64,000 nt of DNA from Agrobacterium genomosp. 13 str. CFBP 6927 (GCA_900012615.1 LT009756.1:2286499-2350498), one strand, 5' to 3'. Positions 1-8,565 are shown, numbered from the stretch's first letter. The notes: generated by a model from the sequence alone, not told the origin. Numbers and translations are program-made.

Positions 1-30
1 CGCGTCCGCTCGCTTCTAACGACAAGCTGA
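1..30 (+). CDS. Possible 3' end of an upstream gene
   Basis: Frame 1 is open from the window edge and closes with TGA at 28-30, giving the tail RVRSLLTTS. It lies 41 bases before the TauE/SafE gene on the same strand. Nothing identifies the protein, and so short an open frame could be chance. Confidence 0.25.
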   Translation, partial: RVRSLLTTS

Positions 31-71
31 CGCCACACCGGCCGAAATGCAAATGACCTCTGGAGTGCGCC

Positions 72-821
72 GTGCCGGATTTAGACACAACCACCATGCT
101 GATGGTTTTTGCCACCTTCACCGTCGCGGGCATCGTCAAGGGCGTGACCGGCATGGGACTGCCCACCGTCGCCATGGGCGTGCTCGGCCTGTTCATGCCG
201 CCCGTCCTTGCCGCAGGGCTGCTGATCCTGCCCTCCTTCGTTACCAATATCTGGCAATTGCTGGCCGGGCCGGATTTCAGGGCCATCGTCGCGCGGCTGT
301 GGCCGATGATGATCGCCATCGCCGGCGGCACTCTCATCGGCATCCGGCTGATGACGGCAGGCACCGGCATCTGGACCACCTCGGCGCTCGGCCTGTGCCT
401 TGCTGCTTATGCGGCCTACAGCCTCTTCGCCAAACCCCTCTCCGTTCCGGCACGGCTGGAATCCAGCCTCTCGCCGGCCATCGGGCTGACAACCGGCCTG
501 CTGACCGGCGGCACCGGAATTTTCGTCGTGCCCGCCGTGCCCTATATCCAGTCGCTCGGTTTCAACCGCGACGATCTCGTGCAGGCGCTCGGCCTTTCCT
601 TCACGGTTTCGACCATTGCACTTGCAGCCGGCCTTGCGTCTCAAGACGCCTTCCGCGTCGAACATCTGTCGCTTTCCGCACTCGTCGTGTTGCCCGCGCT
701 TCTCGGCATGTGGCTCGGACAGAAGATCCGTAACATCGTCAGCCCGGCAACATTCCGGCGCTGGTTCCTCATCTGCCTGCTTTTATTGGGAGCCGAGCTG
801 TTTTTGCGGGCTTTCTGGTGA
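72..821 (+). CDS. TauE/SafE family permease
   Basis: A 249-residue polytopic inner-membrane protein of the TauE/SafE (sulfite exporter/anion permease) family. The sequence is a series of hydrophobic segments with the Gly-rich turns of the family, for example GVTGMGLPT near residue 25 in the first repeat and TGLLTGGTGIF near residue 140 in the second. The GTG start at 72 is preceded by GGAG at a good distance. The family moves sulfite, sulfoacetate or other small anions, but the substrate cannot be read from sequence. It stands alone ahead of a lactate dehydrogenase on the same strand, with 79 bases between them, so shared transcription is possible but not shown. Confidence 0.85.
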   Translation: MPDLDTTTMLMVFATFTVAGIVKGVTGMGLPTVAMGVLGLFMPPVLAAGLLILPSFVTNIWQLLAGPDFRAIVARLWPMMIAIAGGTLIGIRLMTAGTGIWTTSALGLCLAAYAAYSLFAKPLSVPARLESSLSPAIGLTTGLLTGGTGIFVVPAVPYIQSLGFNRDDLVQALGLSFTVSTIALAAGLASQDAFRVEHLSLSALVVLPALLGMWLGQKIRNIVSPATFRRWFLICLLLLGAELFLRAFW

Positions 822-900
822 TCCACCCCGTCGATTTTGATGTTGCAGCCGTCCCATTCATGTTATGTGAAGCCATCATTCAAATGTGAAGGCTTTATCC

Positions 901-2034
901 ATGGGCAAAATCCTGACCATAGCGGACCTGAAGCAACAGGCTCAGCGCCGTGTGCCAAAAATGTTTTTCGACTATGCCGATAGCGGCGCGTGGACGGAAA
1001 GCACCTACCGCGCCAATGAGGATGATTTTTCCAAGATAAAGCTACGCCAGCGCGTGCTGGTGGATATGACCGACCGGTCGCTGGCCACCGAAATGATCGG
1101 CCAGAAGGTTTCGATGCCGGTGGCGCTCTCCCCCACCGGGCTCACCGGCATGCAGCATGCCGATGGCGAAATGCTGGCCGCAAAAGCAGCCGAAGAATTC
1201 GGCGTGCCTTTCACGCTTTCCACCATGAGCATCTGCTCCATCGAGGATGTTGCCTCCGTCACCTCGAAACCCTTCTGGTTCCAGCTCTACGTGATGAAAG
1301 ACCGGGACTTCGTCAATAATCTCATCGACCGCGCCAAGGCCGCCGGCTGCTCGGCGCTGGTGCTCACACTCGACCTGCAAATTCTCGGCCAGCGCCACAA
1401 GGACCTTCGCAACGGCCTCTCCGCACCGCCGAAATTCACCCCGAAACATATCTGGCAGATGGCGACCCGGCCGAAGTGGTGCATGGACATGGCTCGCACC
1501 AAGCGCCGCAGCTTCGGCAATATCGTCGGCCACGCCAAAAATGTCTCCGACCTCTCCTCGCTCTCCTCCTGGACGGCGGAGCAGTTCGATCCGCGCCTGT
1601 CGTGGAAGGATGTCGAATGGATCAAGGAACGCTGGGGCGGCAAGCTGATCCTCAAGGGCATCCTTGACGAGGAAGATGCACGCGCCTCGCTCGATACCGG
1701 CGCCGACGCCATCATCGTCTCCAACCATGGTGGCCGCCAGCTCGACAGTGCGCACTCCTCCATCGCCATGCTGCCGAAGATCGTCGATGCCGTCGGCGAT
1801 AAAGTCGAGGTGCATATGGATGGCGGCATCCGCTCCGGCCAGGACGTGCTGAAAGCCGTGGCGCTCGGCGCCAAAGGCACCTATATCGGCCGACCCTTCC
1901 TCTATGGCCTCGGTGCCGACGGCAAACAGGGCGTGACCACGGCGCTCGAAATCATCCGCAAGGAGATGGATGTCAGCATGGCGCTTTGCGGCAAAAGGCT
2001 GATTACGGATGTGGACCGCAGCATTCTGGCGTGA
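901..2034 (+). CDS. lldD: FMN-dependent L-lactate dehydrogenase-like alpha-hydroxy-acid dehydrogenase
   Basis: A 377-residue TIM-barrel flavoprotein of the alpha-hydroxy-acid oxidase/dehydrogenase family; the likely reaction is L-lactate to pyruvate with electrons passed to the respiratory chain. Visible family marks are the N-terminal FFDYADSGAWTE, the central LTLDLQILGQR (matching the family's VDTPVLGRR strand), LILKGI, and the active-site SNHGGRQLD followed by MDGGIRSG and the FMN phosphate-binding ALGAKGTYIGRP. ATG at 901 has AAGG eight bases upstream; an in-frame GTG at 886 would add five residues. Lactate is inferred as substrate from overall similarity to LldD; related enzymes use mandelate, glycolate or 2-hydroxy acids. 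Confidence 0.85.
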   Translation: MGKILTIADLKQQAQRRVPKMFFDYADSGAWTESTYRANEDDFSKIKLRQRVLVDMTDRSLATEMIGQKVSMPVALSPTGLTGMQHADGEMLAAKAAEEFGVPFTLSTMSICSIEDVASVTSKPFWFQLYVMKDRDFVNNLIDRAKAAGCSALVLTLDLQILGQRHKDLRNGLSAPPKFTPKHIWQMATRPKWCMDMARTKRRSFGNIVGHAKNVSDLSSLSSWTAEQFDPRLSWKDVEWIKERWGGKLILKGILDEEDARASLDTGADAIIVSNHGGRQLDSAHSSIAMLPKIVDAVGDKVEVHMDGGIRSGQDVLKAVALGAKGTYIGRPFLYGLGADGKQGVTTALEIIRKEMDVSMALCGKRLITDVDRSILA

Positions 2035-2091
2035 TGTTGGACAAGGCAGAAGGCGCTGCGGCGATACGTCGGAGGTCGCTCCATTCTTTGC

Positions 2092-2203
2092 CGTCATGCC
2101 GGACTTGATCCGGCATCCAGCCACGGCGCGTCTGCGCCGTGAAGAGCGTATTATGCGATCAAGTCCTTAATCGCTGGACCCCGGATCAGGTCCGGGGTGA
2201 CGG
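2092..2203. repeat. REP/RIME-like palindromic element
   Basis: A 112-base intergenic element bounded by 29-base imperfect inverted repeats (2092-2120 and 2175-2203, about 24 of 29 matching), each itself a small palindrome around CCGGA...TCCGG. In the middle is a perfect hairpin with 8-base arms CACGGCGC/GCGCCGTG (2122-2141). The form matches the short palindromic intergenic repeats common in rhizobia. Confidence 0.65.
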
Positions 2204-2244
2204 CGTGCGGATGTTATCCTCGCGAAGGACCTCAGCAGCCAGTC

Positions 2245-2589
2245 TCAATGCCCCACCGTCTTCGAAAACACATTCACGATCACCACCCCCGTCACGATAA
2301 ACCCGAGACCAACCACGGCGGCGAAATCCAGCGTCTGGCGGAACACGAAATAGCCGATGCCGGAAATCAGCACGATGCCGAGCCCGCTCCAGATCGCATA
2401 GGCCACGCCGACCGGCATGGCCCGCAGCGTAAACGACAGCAGATAAAAGGCCGCGCCATAAAACAGCGCCATCAGCACTGTCGGCAAAAGCCGGGTGAAT
2501 TGCTGCGACTGCTGCAGGAATGAGGTCGCGATCACCTCGCAGACAATGGCCGCTACAAGCGCTCCATAGGTAAAGACAGCCGCATTCAT
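2245..2589 (-). CDS. SMR-family multidrug efflux protein
   Basis: A 114-residue protein with four predicted transmembrane helices, the normal size for small multidrug resistance proteins. The essential membrane-embedded glutamate is in helix 1 (AAIVCEVIATSFL, residue about 18), and helix 3 carries AYAIWSGLGIVLI, the SMR dimer-packing signature. Such proteins work as dual-topology dimers exchanging protons for cationic drugs, or guanidinium in the Gdx branch; the AYAIWSGLG version is EmrE-like. Its start overlaps the stop of the upstream TetR gene (ATGA at 2586-2589), so the regulator and pump form one transcript and the pump is probably the regulator's target. Confidence 0.88.
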   Translation of the reverse strand: MNAAVFTYGALVAAIVCEVIATSFLQQSQQFTRLLPTVLMALFYGAAFYLLSFTLRAMPVGVAYAIWSGLGIVLISGIGYFVFRQTLDFAAVVGLGFIVTGVVIVNVFSKTVGH

Positions 2590-3170
2590 CGTTCCATTTC
2601 CTTTTTCGTCTGGGCGATCATCTGCGTCTTGAGAGCCGCCCTGTCACCACCTGCCCTGCCATCATCGGCCAGAAGATCGGCAAACCAGATGCCGTCAGCC
2701 GCAAGCCGCACCAGTTCCAGTACCACTCGGTCATCCGTTTCTTTATGACGGCTCAGGCGCCCCTCGAACCAGCTGGTCCACATGCGCCGAAGCGACGGTT
2801 CACCGACCATGGAAACCGACAGCGCGGCCCATTGCCTGCCCGAATCCCGGCCGCGATCGGCAAAAACCGCGTTCACATAGGCCCGCGTGAAGCATCCGTA
2901 AGCTTCACAATCCTGTGAGATGAGCGCATCGATTTCCGCATCCAGCGCCGAAATCAGGTCCGCCATCACCGCTTCCAGCAGAACCTGCTTGGAGGCGAAA
3001 TGGTGGAACAGTCCGCCTTTCGTCACCCCGGCCGCATTGGCCACCGCCTGCACCGAAAGTGCGGCAACACCCTGATCAGCAGCAAGTTTCGCCGCGCAAT
3101 CCAGAAGATTGCGACGCACGACCTCGGGTTGCTTCTTACGTTCATGTGCATTTGTCATGCTTTTAAACAT
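2586..3170 (-). CDS. TetR-family regulator of the SMR pump
   Basis: A TetR-type repressor with an N-terminal helix-turn-helix: residues LSVQAVANAAGVTKGGLFHHF fit the family pattern of a recognition helix ending in GxLYxHF. The remaining part is a variable ligand-binding helical domain. The start is uncertain: the frame is open upstream to 3230, and ATG codons lie at 3170 and 3158; no strong ribosome-binding site decides between them. It is transcribed first in a two-gene unit with the SMR efflux gene, which suggests autoregulated control of drug export. The ligand is unknown. Confidence 0.85.
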   Translation of the reverse strand: MFKSMTNAHERKKQPEVVRRNLLDCAAKLAADQGVAALSVQAVANAAGVTKGGLFHHFASKQVLLEAVMADLISALDAEIDALISQDCEAYGCFTRAYVNAVFADRGRDSGRQWAALSVSMVGEPSLRRMWTSWFEGRLSRHKETDDRVVLELVRLAADGIWFADLLADDGRAGGDRAALKTQMIAQTKKEMER

Positions 3171-3335
3171 ACCGGATGGATGGTTTCTTTTCAAGGAAAT
3201 TGTGGAGGCCGCGTGCGGGTTGAAATTCATTCTTAATTAAGCATGAAAGCGATCTCTAAAGTTTTAGCGGTTTTGCTGCCGGAAAGTGTCAGTAAAACTT
3301 CGCTCATTGCGGCGATCGAACAAAAGGGGTGGATT

Positions 3336-4628
3336 ATGTCGGGAACGGTCAAACGGGGAATGGCGGGTGCATGGGTCTTCGCACTCACCTTCTTTTGCGC
3401 GATCCTCTCATTGCAGGCATCGCCTGCGCAGGCCGGCTACGCCCACTTCATCATGGATGCCAATACTGGCAAGGTTCTGGCAGCCCGCAATGCCGATGTG
3501 CTGAACCACCCCGCTTCGCTGACCAAGATGATGACGCTCTACATGACCTTCGAAGCGCTGCATGCCGGCCGGCTTCGCTGGGACCAGAAGATCACCATGT
3601 CCAAGAACGGCGCAGCCACCATCCCCTCGAAGCTTTATGTGCGCCAGGGCCAGACCTTCACCGTGCGTGAGGCCGTTTATGGCATGATCGTCAAATCCGC
3701 CAACGACATGGCAGAAGGCATGGGCGATCACCTTGGCGGCTCCGAGGCAAGGTTTGCCGAGATGATGACCCGCAAGGCCCGCCAGCTGGGCATGACGAAA
3801 ACGGTGTTCCGCAACGCTTCCGGCCTGCCCAGCAAATCGCAGGTCACGACGGCGCGTGACATGGCCAGGCTCGGCCTTGCGCTGCAGCGCGACTTTCCCA
3901 AGGAATATGGCCTCTTCGCCATGGAATCCTTCAGTTTCCGCGGCAAGCGCATCCGTGGCCACAATAATCTGATGTATCGTTATCAGGGCATGGACGGCAT
4001 CAAGACCGGTTACACCAACGCCTCCGGCTTCAACCTTGTCAGCGCCATCAATCACAATGGTCGCCGCGTTGTCGGCGTCGTGCTGGGCGGCAAGACGGCA
4101 CGCAGCCGCGATGCGCAGATGGCCGCGCTTCTCGACAAGGCCGTGCCGCAGGCATCGAAAAGCCGCAACACGGAACAGCTCGTCGCCAGCGCCAATGTCA
4201 GCCGCACCTTCGATGTGCCGCCCGCAGCCGTACCACTGCCGATGTTCGCCGAACGCCGCTCCGACCCGGTCGCCATGCAGATCGCCACGGCCAATAACCA
4301 GATGGCGGATATGATCCAGGTCTCGGCCATTCCGAAACCCGCCCCCGCCGCTGCCATCGGCCAGCCCACCGGCCAGAGAAGCCGCTGGGAAGTACAGATT
4401 GCCGCGACCGACAGCGAAGCCGCCGCCCGCTCGCTGCTCGCCAATGCCCGCTCCAACATCGGCAGCTATGCCGGGATCGCCCCCTATACCGAAGCCGTGC
4501 AAAGCGGATCGGCGACGCTCTACCGCGCCCGCTTCACCGGCTTTGAAGACCAGTCCTCAGCGGTTTCCGCCTGCAAGGAACTGAAGGCGCAATCCTATGC
4601 TTGTGTGGTGATGACCAGCGAGGGGTGA
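3336..4628 (+). CDS. D-alanyl-D-alanine carboxypeptidase with SPOR domain
   Basis: A 430-residue periplasmic low-molecular-weight penicillin-binding protein (DacA/DacF type, serine peptidase S11) that trims the terminal D-Ala from peptidoglycan stem peptides. A signal peptide ends at SPAQA. The three catalytic motifs are present: SLTK (SxxK), SAN (SxN) and KTG in GIKTGYTNASG. The last 80 residues, starting at RWEVQIAATDSE, look like a SPOR domain, which binds denuded glycan at the division septum; this suggests a septal role. The start at 3336 has AAGGGG upstream; the frame extends back to 3243 but the extension would bury the signal peptide. Confidence 0.9.
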   Translation: MSGTVKRGMAGAWVFALTFFCAILSLQASPAQAGYAHFIMDANTGKVLAARNADVLNHPASLTKMMTLYMTFEALHAGRLRWDQKITMSKNGAATIPSKLYVRQGQTFTVREAVYGMIVKSANDMAEGMGDHLGGSEARFAEMMTRKARQLGMTKTVFRNASGLPSKSQVTTARDMARLGLALQRDFPKEYGLFAMESFSFRGKRIRGHNNLMYRYQGMDGIKTGYTNASGFNLVSAINHNGRRVVGVVLGGKTARSRDAQMAALLDKAVPQASKSRNTEQLVASANVSRTFDVPPAAVPLPMFAERRSDPVAMQIATANNQMADMIQVSAIPKPAPAAAIGQPTGQRSRWEVQIAATDSEAAARSLLANARSNIGSYAGIAPYTEAVQSGSATLYRARFTGFEDQSSAVSACKELKAQSYACVVMTSEG

Positions 4629-4631
4629 CCT

Positions 4632-5375
4632 CTACCGCTTCAGCCAACCGCTCGCCAGAGCATCGGCCAGATACGGAATCCCGTTGGCCTTCGCCATCTC
4701 GGCCATGGCCAGATTGTCGTAGCGGATGTTCCGGAAATAGACCTGCCAGCCGCGCGCTGTCTCTTCCAGCACGGCATAGGTCGCAAGCGGATGGCCCGCC
4801 TCGACGTGATGGTCGAAAGGCATGTCGTCCTTCCAGCCGGGGCAACCGACGCTGCCGGGATTGACGATCAGCCGGCCGTCGGAAAGCTGTACCGCACGAG
4901 GAATATGCGTGTGACCGCAGAGCATCAGCGGCTGGGTGATGCCGTCAGCGATAGCTTCGATCTCCGCCAGCGGCCGCAGTTTCAGCACGCCTTCCGGCGA
5001 AAGCGTCTCCAGCCAATATTCCAGATCGCCGCGCGGCGAACCGTGGCAGCAATAAGCGACATCCTTGAAAACCATGCTGAACGGCAGGGTGCGCAGCCAG
5101 TCCAGATGGGCGGCGCTCAGCTGCGCATGCGCCGGTCTTTCCCAGCTTCCCATCTCCTCCGGCGCCCGCTCGAGCAGTTCCCGGTCATGATTGCCGCGAA
5201 TGCTGGGAATCCAGTTGCTAACAAGCACATCGCCGGTAAACCCCGCTTCCAGCGGGCCGCTGAAACAATCGCCGAGATTGACGATGTCCTTGATGCCAAG
5301 CCTGGCGATATCCTCAAGCACAGCCTCGAGAGCGGCGCAGTTTCCGTGAATATCGGCAATGGCGGCAAAGATCAT
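4632..5375 (-). CDS. Calcineurin-like metallophosphoesterase
   Basis: A 247-residue cytoplasmic protein of the YfcE/MJ0936-like metallophosphoesterase family. Metal-binding motifs appear in order: DIHGN (residues 8-12, D-x-H), LGDCFSGP (GDxxxxGP), RGNHD (GNH[DE]) and CGHTHIPR (GHTH), with the late NPGSVG typical of YfcE-type enzymes. Expected activity is Mn/Fe-dependent hydrolysis of a phosphodiester or phosphomonoester, but the substrate is unknown. It ends three bases from the convergent carboxypeptidase gene and lies five bases downstream of uraH on the same strand, so it may be the last gene of the ureide operon transcript. Confidence 0.85.
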   Translation of the reverse strand: MIFAAIADIHGNCAALEAVLEDIARLGIKDIVNLGDCFSGPLEAGFTGDVLVSNWIPSIRGNHDRELLERAPEEMGSWERPAHAQLSAAHLDWLRTLPFSMVFKDVAYCCHGSPRGDLEYWLETLSPEGVLKLRPLAEIEAIADGITQPLMLCGHTHIPRAVQLSDGRLIVNPGSVGCPGWKDDMPFDHHVEAGHPLATYAVLEETARGWQVYFRNIRYDNLAMAEMAKANGIPYLADALASGWLKR

Positions 5376-5380
5376 GGCAA

Positions 5381-5737
5381 TCAGCTTCCTCGATAGGTAG
5401 AATAGCTATAGGGCGAAAGCAGGAGCGGCACATGGTAATGGCCGCTTTCATCGGCAATGCCGAAACGGATGGGAATAATGTCGAGAAAGGCCGGCTCCGC
5501 CAGTTGGACGCCCCTGCCGCGCAGATAATCGCCGGCGTGGAAAACCAGTTCATATTCCCCGGCCTTGAAACTCTCACCCAAAAGCAGCGGCCCGCCATCC
5601 ACACGGCCGTCGCTATTGGTCTTTACCGTCTTCAGCTTCTCGCGGCGATCACCGGAAAGCCGGTAAAGCTCGATGGTCAGCCCTTCGGCGGGCGTGCCAT
5701 GGGCGGCGTCGAGGACATGAGTAGTCAGACCGGTCAT
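5381..5737 (-). CDS. uraH: 5-hydroxyisourate hydrolase
   Basis: A 118-residue transthyretin-like protein that hydrolyses 5-hydroxyisourate, the urate oxidase product, to OHCU. It starts with [14 protein letters not shown] (catalytic His near residue 7) and ends in the invariant YRGS tetrapeptide that separates true hydrolases from transthyretin. The start overlaps the stop of allA by four bases. It belongs with uraD and puuE of the same operon, which carry out the following two steps toward allantoate. Confidence 0.95.
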   Translation of the reverse strand: MTGLTTHVLDAAHGTPAEGLTIELYRLSGDRREKLKTVKTNSDGRVDGGPLLLGESFKAGEYELVFHAGDYLRGRGVQLAEPAFLDIIPIRFGIADESGHYHVPLLLSPYSYSTYRGS

Positions 5738-6234
5738 GGATTGGGCTCCGCGATCATATAGGGCTTGTCGAAAAAATACTCTTCCAGATTGTTACCCGGC
5801 CCATCGCGGTCGGCAACCAGAAAATCCGAAACCGCCTGCAATGGCATCAGCGGATAATGCCAGACATTGCGGCGGTAATTCACGCCCTGATCGCCACGCG
5901 CCAGAAACACCTGCGGCCGCGCGGGCCGGCCGCCGTCATCTTCCGCAACGACGACGAGGAAAGGTCTGCCGGAAAGCGGCGAAAAACTCTGGCTGCCGAG
6001 CGGATGCCGCTCCATCATCTCTATTGCATGGGGAAAAGCGCGCGGCTGTCCACGGAAAATGTTGAGAATGATACGCGCGCCCTCACCCGCCGCCTCCGGG
6101 GCTGCGAGCGCATGATGCCGCTCGGTCTGGCCGCCATTGATATGCCGCATGGAAGAGGGTGTCGTTTCGATCACATCGCCGAAGGATGCGAAAGCCTCTT
6201 TGGTGAGAGGTTTTATGTCAAGAAAATCAGTCAA
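5734..6234 (-). CDS. allA: Ureidoglycolate lyase
   Basis: A 166-residue AllA-family cupin-like enzyme that splits ureidoglycolate into glyoxylate and urea, the end of the allantoin route. Family marks include [17 protein letters not shown] at the N-terminus, [20 protein letters not shown] and the late [16 protein letters not shown]. Translation starts from TTG at 6234 with AAGGTGA upstream; that start is only three bases after the hepT stop, so it depends on the same transcript as the toxin-antitoxin pair. It overlaps uraH by four bases. Confidence 0.92.
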   Translation of the reverse strand: MTDFLDIKPLTKEAFASFGDVIETTPSSMRHINGGQTERHHALAAPEAAGEGARIILNIFRGQPRAFPHAIEMMERHPLGSQSFSPLSGRPFLVVVAEDDGGRPARPQVFLARGDQGVNYRRNVWHYPLMPLQAVSDFLVADRDGPGNNLEEYFFDKPYMIAEPNP

Positions 6235-6237
6235 ATG

Positions 6238-6600
6238 TCATTCACCTTGGGCATGCCAGTTTCGGAGGAGGGAGAGTCTATCCAGAAGATCCGGTATCGC
6301 CGTCTGTGTCGTATCCCAGACCGTTTCCAGATTGATGCTCATATAACCATGCGCGATCCTGTTTCGCATGCCGCGCATCTTAACCCACGGGATATCGGGA
6401 AAATCCGCCACGAAAGCGGGGAACTCTTCCATTATCCTCGCGGTCGTTTCGCCGATAATCAGAAGGTTCATAGCGACTGCCCGTTGGCGGACGAGATCAG
6501 CCAAAAATTCATCCTTCGTTTTTAGTCGAACGAAGTCGATGGTTTCCGAAGCAACTTGCCTGATATCCTGAAGATAAACGTGCAGCCGCTCGACGCTCAT
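6238..6600 (-). CDS. hepT: HepT-like toxin (DUF86 RNase/HEPN domain)
   Basis: A 120-residue all-helical HEPN protein of the DUF86/HepT family. The active-site motif R-x4-H is seen in RNRIAHGY near residue 92; the tyrosine at the end is the residue AMPylated by the antitoxin in the studied HepT/MntA system. The start overlaps the mntA stop (ATGA, 6597-6600), the usual coupled arrangement. The HEPN protein is inferred to be an RNase or tRNA-targeting toxin from family knowledge. What is unusual is its position inside a purine catabolism operon, with allA starting three bases later. Confidence 0.85.
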   Translation of the reverse strand: MSVERLHVYLQDIRQVASETIDFVRLKTKDEFLADLVRQRAVAMNLLIIGETTARIMEEFPAFVADFPDIPWVKMRGMRNRIAHGYMSINLETVWDTTQTAIPDLLDRLSLLRNWHAQGE

Positions 6601-6890
6601 ACAGGCTTCGCTTCCTGCAGAACCTTCACACGGACGCGCTCGGGAAAGTCCCCCGGCGTCAACAGATGAATTTCTGTGCCGCGCATGATGGCCGATAGCT
6701 CTTCCAACAGGCCGCCCAGATCGAACAGAGTTGCCCCCGGCAGCGCATCCACCAGAATATCGAGATCGCTGTCCGGCCGGTCCTCGCCGCGGGCGACGGA
6801 GCCGAACACGCGCGGGTTTGCCGCGTTGAAGCGTTTCGTCGCTTCGCGAATCGCTTCCCTGTTCCTTTCCAGCACCTCGGAAGGTCTCAT
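6597..6890 (-). CDS. mntA: MntA-like minimal nucleotidyltransferase antitoxin
   Basis: A 97-residue minimal nucleotidyltransferase. It has the fold signature GSVARGE followed by SDLDILVD (GSx10DxD), which binds metal and nucleotide. In characterised pairs this protein transfers AMP to the HepT tyrosine and so inactivates the toxin. ATG at 6890 has GGAG nearby; the frame is open to 6935 but those codons lack a good ribosome-binding site. It follows uraD by 53 bases on the same strand and overlaps hepT by four bases. Confidence 0.85.
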   Translation of the reverse strand: MRPSEVLERNREAIREATKRFNAANPRVFGSVARGEDRPDSDLDILVDALPGATLFDLGGLLEELSAIMRGTEIHLLTPGDFPERVRVKVLQEAKPV

Positions 6891-6943
6891 GGTCTCAATC
6901 TCCAGACGGCGCGATTCTAGCAGAACGGCCACCACTCGCCAAT

Positions 6944-7438
6944 TCAGCCTTCCGGCAGCATCGCGGAAAGGCGCAGCCAGGCAATCTTCTCCACCTGCGC
7001 CGTCGCCGTCTCAAATTCTTCGGCCGCATTGTTGCCGATGCGCGTCTCGAAGGCGGAAAGAATATCGTGCCTGTTCAGCCCCTTGACCGCAATGATGAAG
7101 GGAAAGCCGAATTTTTCGGTATAGGCGCCGTTCAATGCGGTAAAACGGGCGTGCTCTCCCGGGGTAAGCCGGTCTAGCCCTGCACCGGCCTGTTCATTGC
7201 GACTATCGGCGGTCAGCTCCCCCGCAATCGCCAGCTTGCCGGCAAGATCGGGATGCGCCCGCAATACACCAAGCCGTTCGGCCTCTGAAGCGGCGCGGAA
7301 TTGCGCGGTGAGCGCGGCGTGAACCGCCTTTGCCGTCAAGGCAGCACCGATCCCGCCAGCATCATAAGCCCGTTCGGCGATAAAGCGTGAATGTTCGAAC
7401 ACGCCGCCGAAACGGCTGACAAAGTCCTCACGCGTCAT
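6944..7438 (-). CDS. uraD: OHCU decarboxylase
   Basis: A 164-residue helical enzyme that decarboxylates 2-oxo-4-hydroxy-4-carboxy-5-ureidoimidazoline to S-allantoin. Family motifs seen are the substrate-binding AHPDLAGKLA (with the conserved His-Pro-Asp), SRNEQAGAGLDRLT, and the late FPFIIAVKGLNRHDIL. The ATG at 7438 overlaps the puuE stop in the arrangement TGATG, so the two are translationally coupled. It sits between puuE and the embedded toxin-antitoxin genes. Confidence 0.95.
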   Translation of the reverse strand: MTREDFVSRFGGVFEHSRFIAERAYDAGGIGAALTAKAVHAALTAQFRAASEAERLGVLRAHPDLAGKLAIAGELTADSRNEQAGAGLDRLTPGEHARFTALNGAYTEKFGFPFIIAVKGLNRHDILSAFETRIGNNAAEEFETATAQVEKIAWLRLSAMLPEG

Positions 7439-8361
7439 CAAAGCGTCTCCGGCTTGTGATGTTCATGCCAGTGACGCGCGATCTCGATGCGCTGCGGGAT
7501 CCACACCTTCTCGTGGCCAAGCACATATTCGATGAAACGGCGAAGAGCCGCCGCACGGCCGGGACGGCCGACAAGACGGCAATGCAGGCCAATGCTCATC
7601 ATCTTCGGCGCACCTTCGGCACCTTCCTGATAAAGCACGTCGAAAGCATCCTTCAGATAGGTGAAGAACTGGTCGCCGGAATTGAAGCCCTGCGGCGTGG
7701 CAAAACGCATATCGTTGGTTTCAAGCGTATAGGGAATGATCAGGAACGGCTCGTCTTTCACGCCCTTCACCCAATAGGGCAGATCGTCCGCATAAGAATC
7801 CGACGAATAGAGGAAACCGCCTTCTTCCATGACAAGGCGCAGCGTATTGTCCGAAGGTTTGCCCTGATACATGCCGTAGGGACGCTCGCCGGTAACCTCC
7901 TTATGCAGGCGCACGGCTTCGCTTATGTGCTTGCGTTCCTCCTCCTCGGAAAAATCCTTGTATTCCAGCCAGCGATAGCCGTGGCTGGCGATCTCCCAGC
8001 CCGCTTCCTTCATCGCCGCAACGGCTTCCGGATTACGGGCCATGGCGGCGGTCACGCCATAAACGGTGGTGGTGACGCCGAGACCGGTGAACATGCGCCA
8101 CAGCCGCCAGAAACCGGCGCGCGAACCATATTCATAGATCGATTCCATGTTCAGGTTCCGCTGGCCAGGCCAGGGCTGAGCACCGACGATTTCCGACAGC
8201 AGCGATTCCGACGCCTTGTCATTGTCGAGAATGCAGCTCTCGCCACCCTCCTCGTAATTGATCACGAATTGCACTGCGATACGCGCGCCACCCGGCCATT
8301 TCGGGTCGGGAACATTGCGACCGTAGCCCACCAGATTGCGGGAATAGTTCTCGGAAATCAT
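7438..8361 (-). CDS. puuE: Allantoinase PuuE (polysaccharide-deacetylase fold)
   Basis: A 307-residue carbohydrate-esterase-4-like enzyme of the PuuE branch, a metal-independent allantoinase distinct from the amidohydrolase AllB; it opens allantoin to allantoate. The N-terminus NLVGYGRNVPDPKWPGGAR and the segment EIASHGYRWLEY are typical, and RPYGMYQGKPSDNT is the family's later motif. It is the first gene of the operon puuE-uraD-mntA-hepT-allA-uraH, so its upstream region (8362-8565), which contains a long dyad, is where operon control is expected. Confidence 0.93.
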   Translation of the reverse strand: MISENYSRNLVGYGRNVPDPKWPGGARIAVQFVINYEEGGESCILDNDKASESLLSEIVGAQPWPGQRNLNMESIYEYGSRAGFWRLWRMFTGLGVTTTVYGVTAAMARNPEAVAAMKEAGWEIASHGYRWLEYKDFSEEEERKHISEAVRLHKEVTGERPYGMYQGKPSDNTLRLVMEEGGFLYSSDSYADDLPYWVKGVKDEPFLIIPYTLETNDMRFATPQGFNSGDQFFTYLKDAFDVLYQEGAEGAPKMMSIGLHCRLVGRPGRAAALRRFIEYVLGHEKVWIPQRIEIARHWHEHHKPETL

Positions 8362-8497
8362 TCAGCCACCCAAAACATCTCTCCCAAAGCGGAAACCGCT
8401 CTCGGGAAGCAAACAAGCCTCTGAAGAGCCCGATCCCGGAAACGGGAGAACTCGACACGCTTCAGACATGCGATGCGGCGACGGTAGCATCCGCATC

Positions 8498-8530
8498 CGG
8501 AATGTCGAGATGAATTTTGCCGACATTCCG
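8498..8530. promoter_or_regulatory. Long dyad upstream of puuE
   Basis: Perfect 10-base arms CGGAATGTCG (8498-8507) and CGACATTCCG (8521-8530) with a 13-base spacer; allowing one bulge the arms reach 14 bases. It lies about 140 bases before the puuE start and 36 bases after the DUF1045 stop. It may be an operator for the ureide operon, or an end-of-transcript hairpin; on the minus strand it has no U-run after it. Confidence 0.45.
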
Positions 8531-8565
8531 ATGCTTTTTTGTGTACGATTTCTGTGCGGCGTTTG

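Noticed and set aside
1042-2124. A 360-codon minus-strand frame opposite lldD
   Set aside because: No motif, and it covers a gene with complete family signatures on the plus strand.
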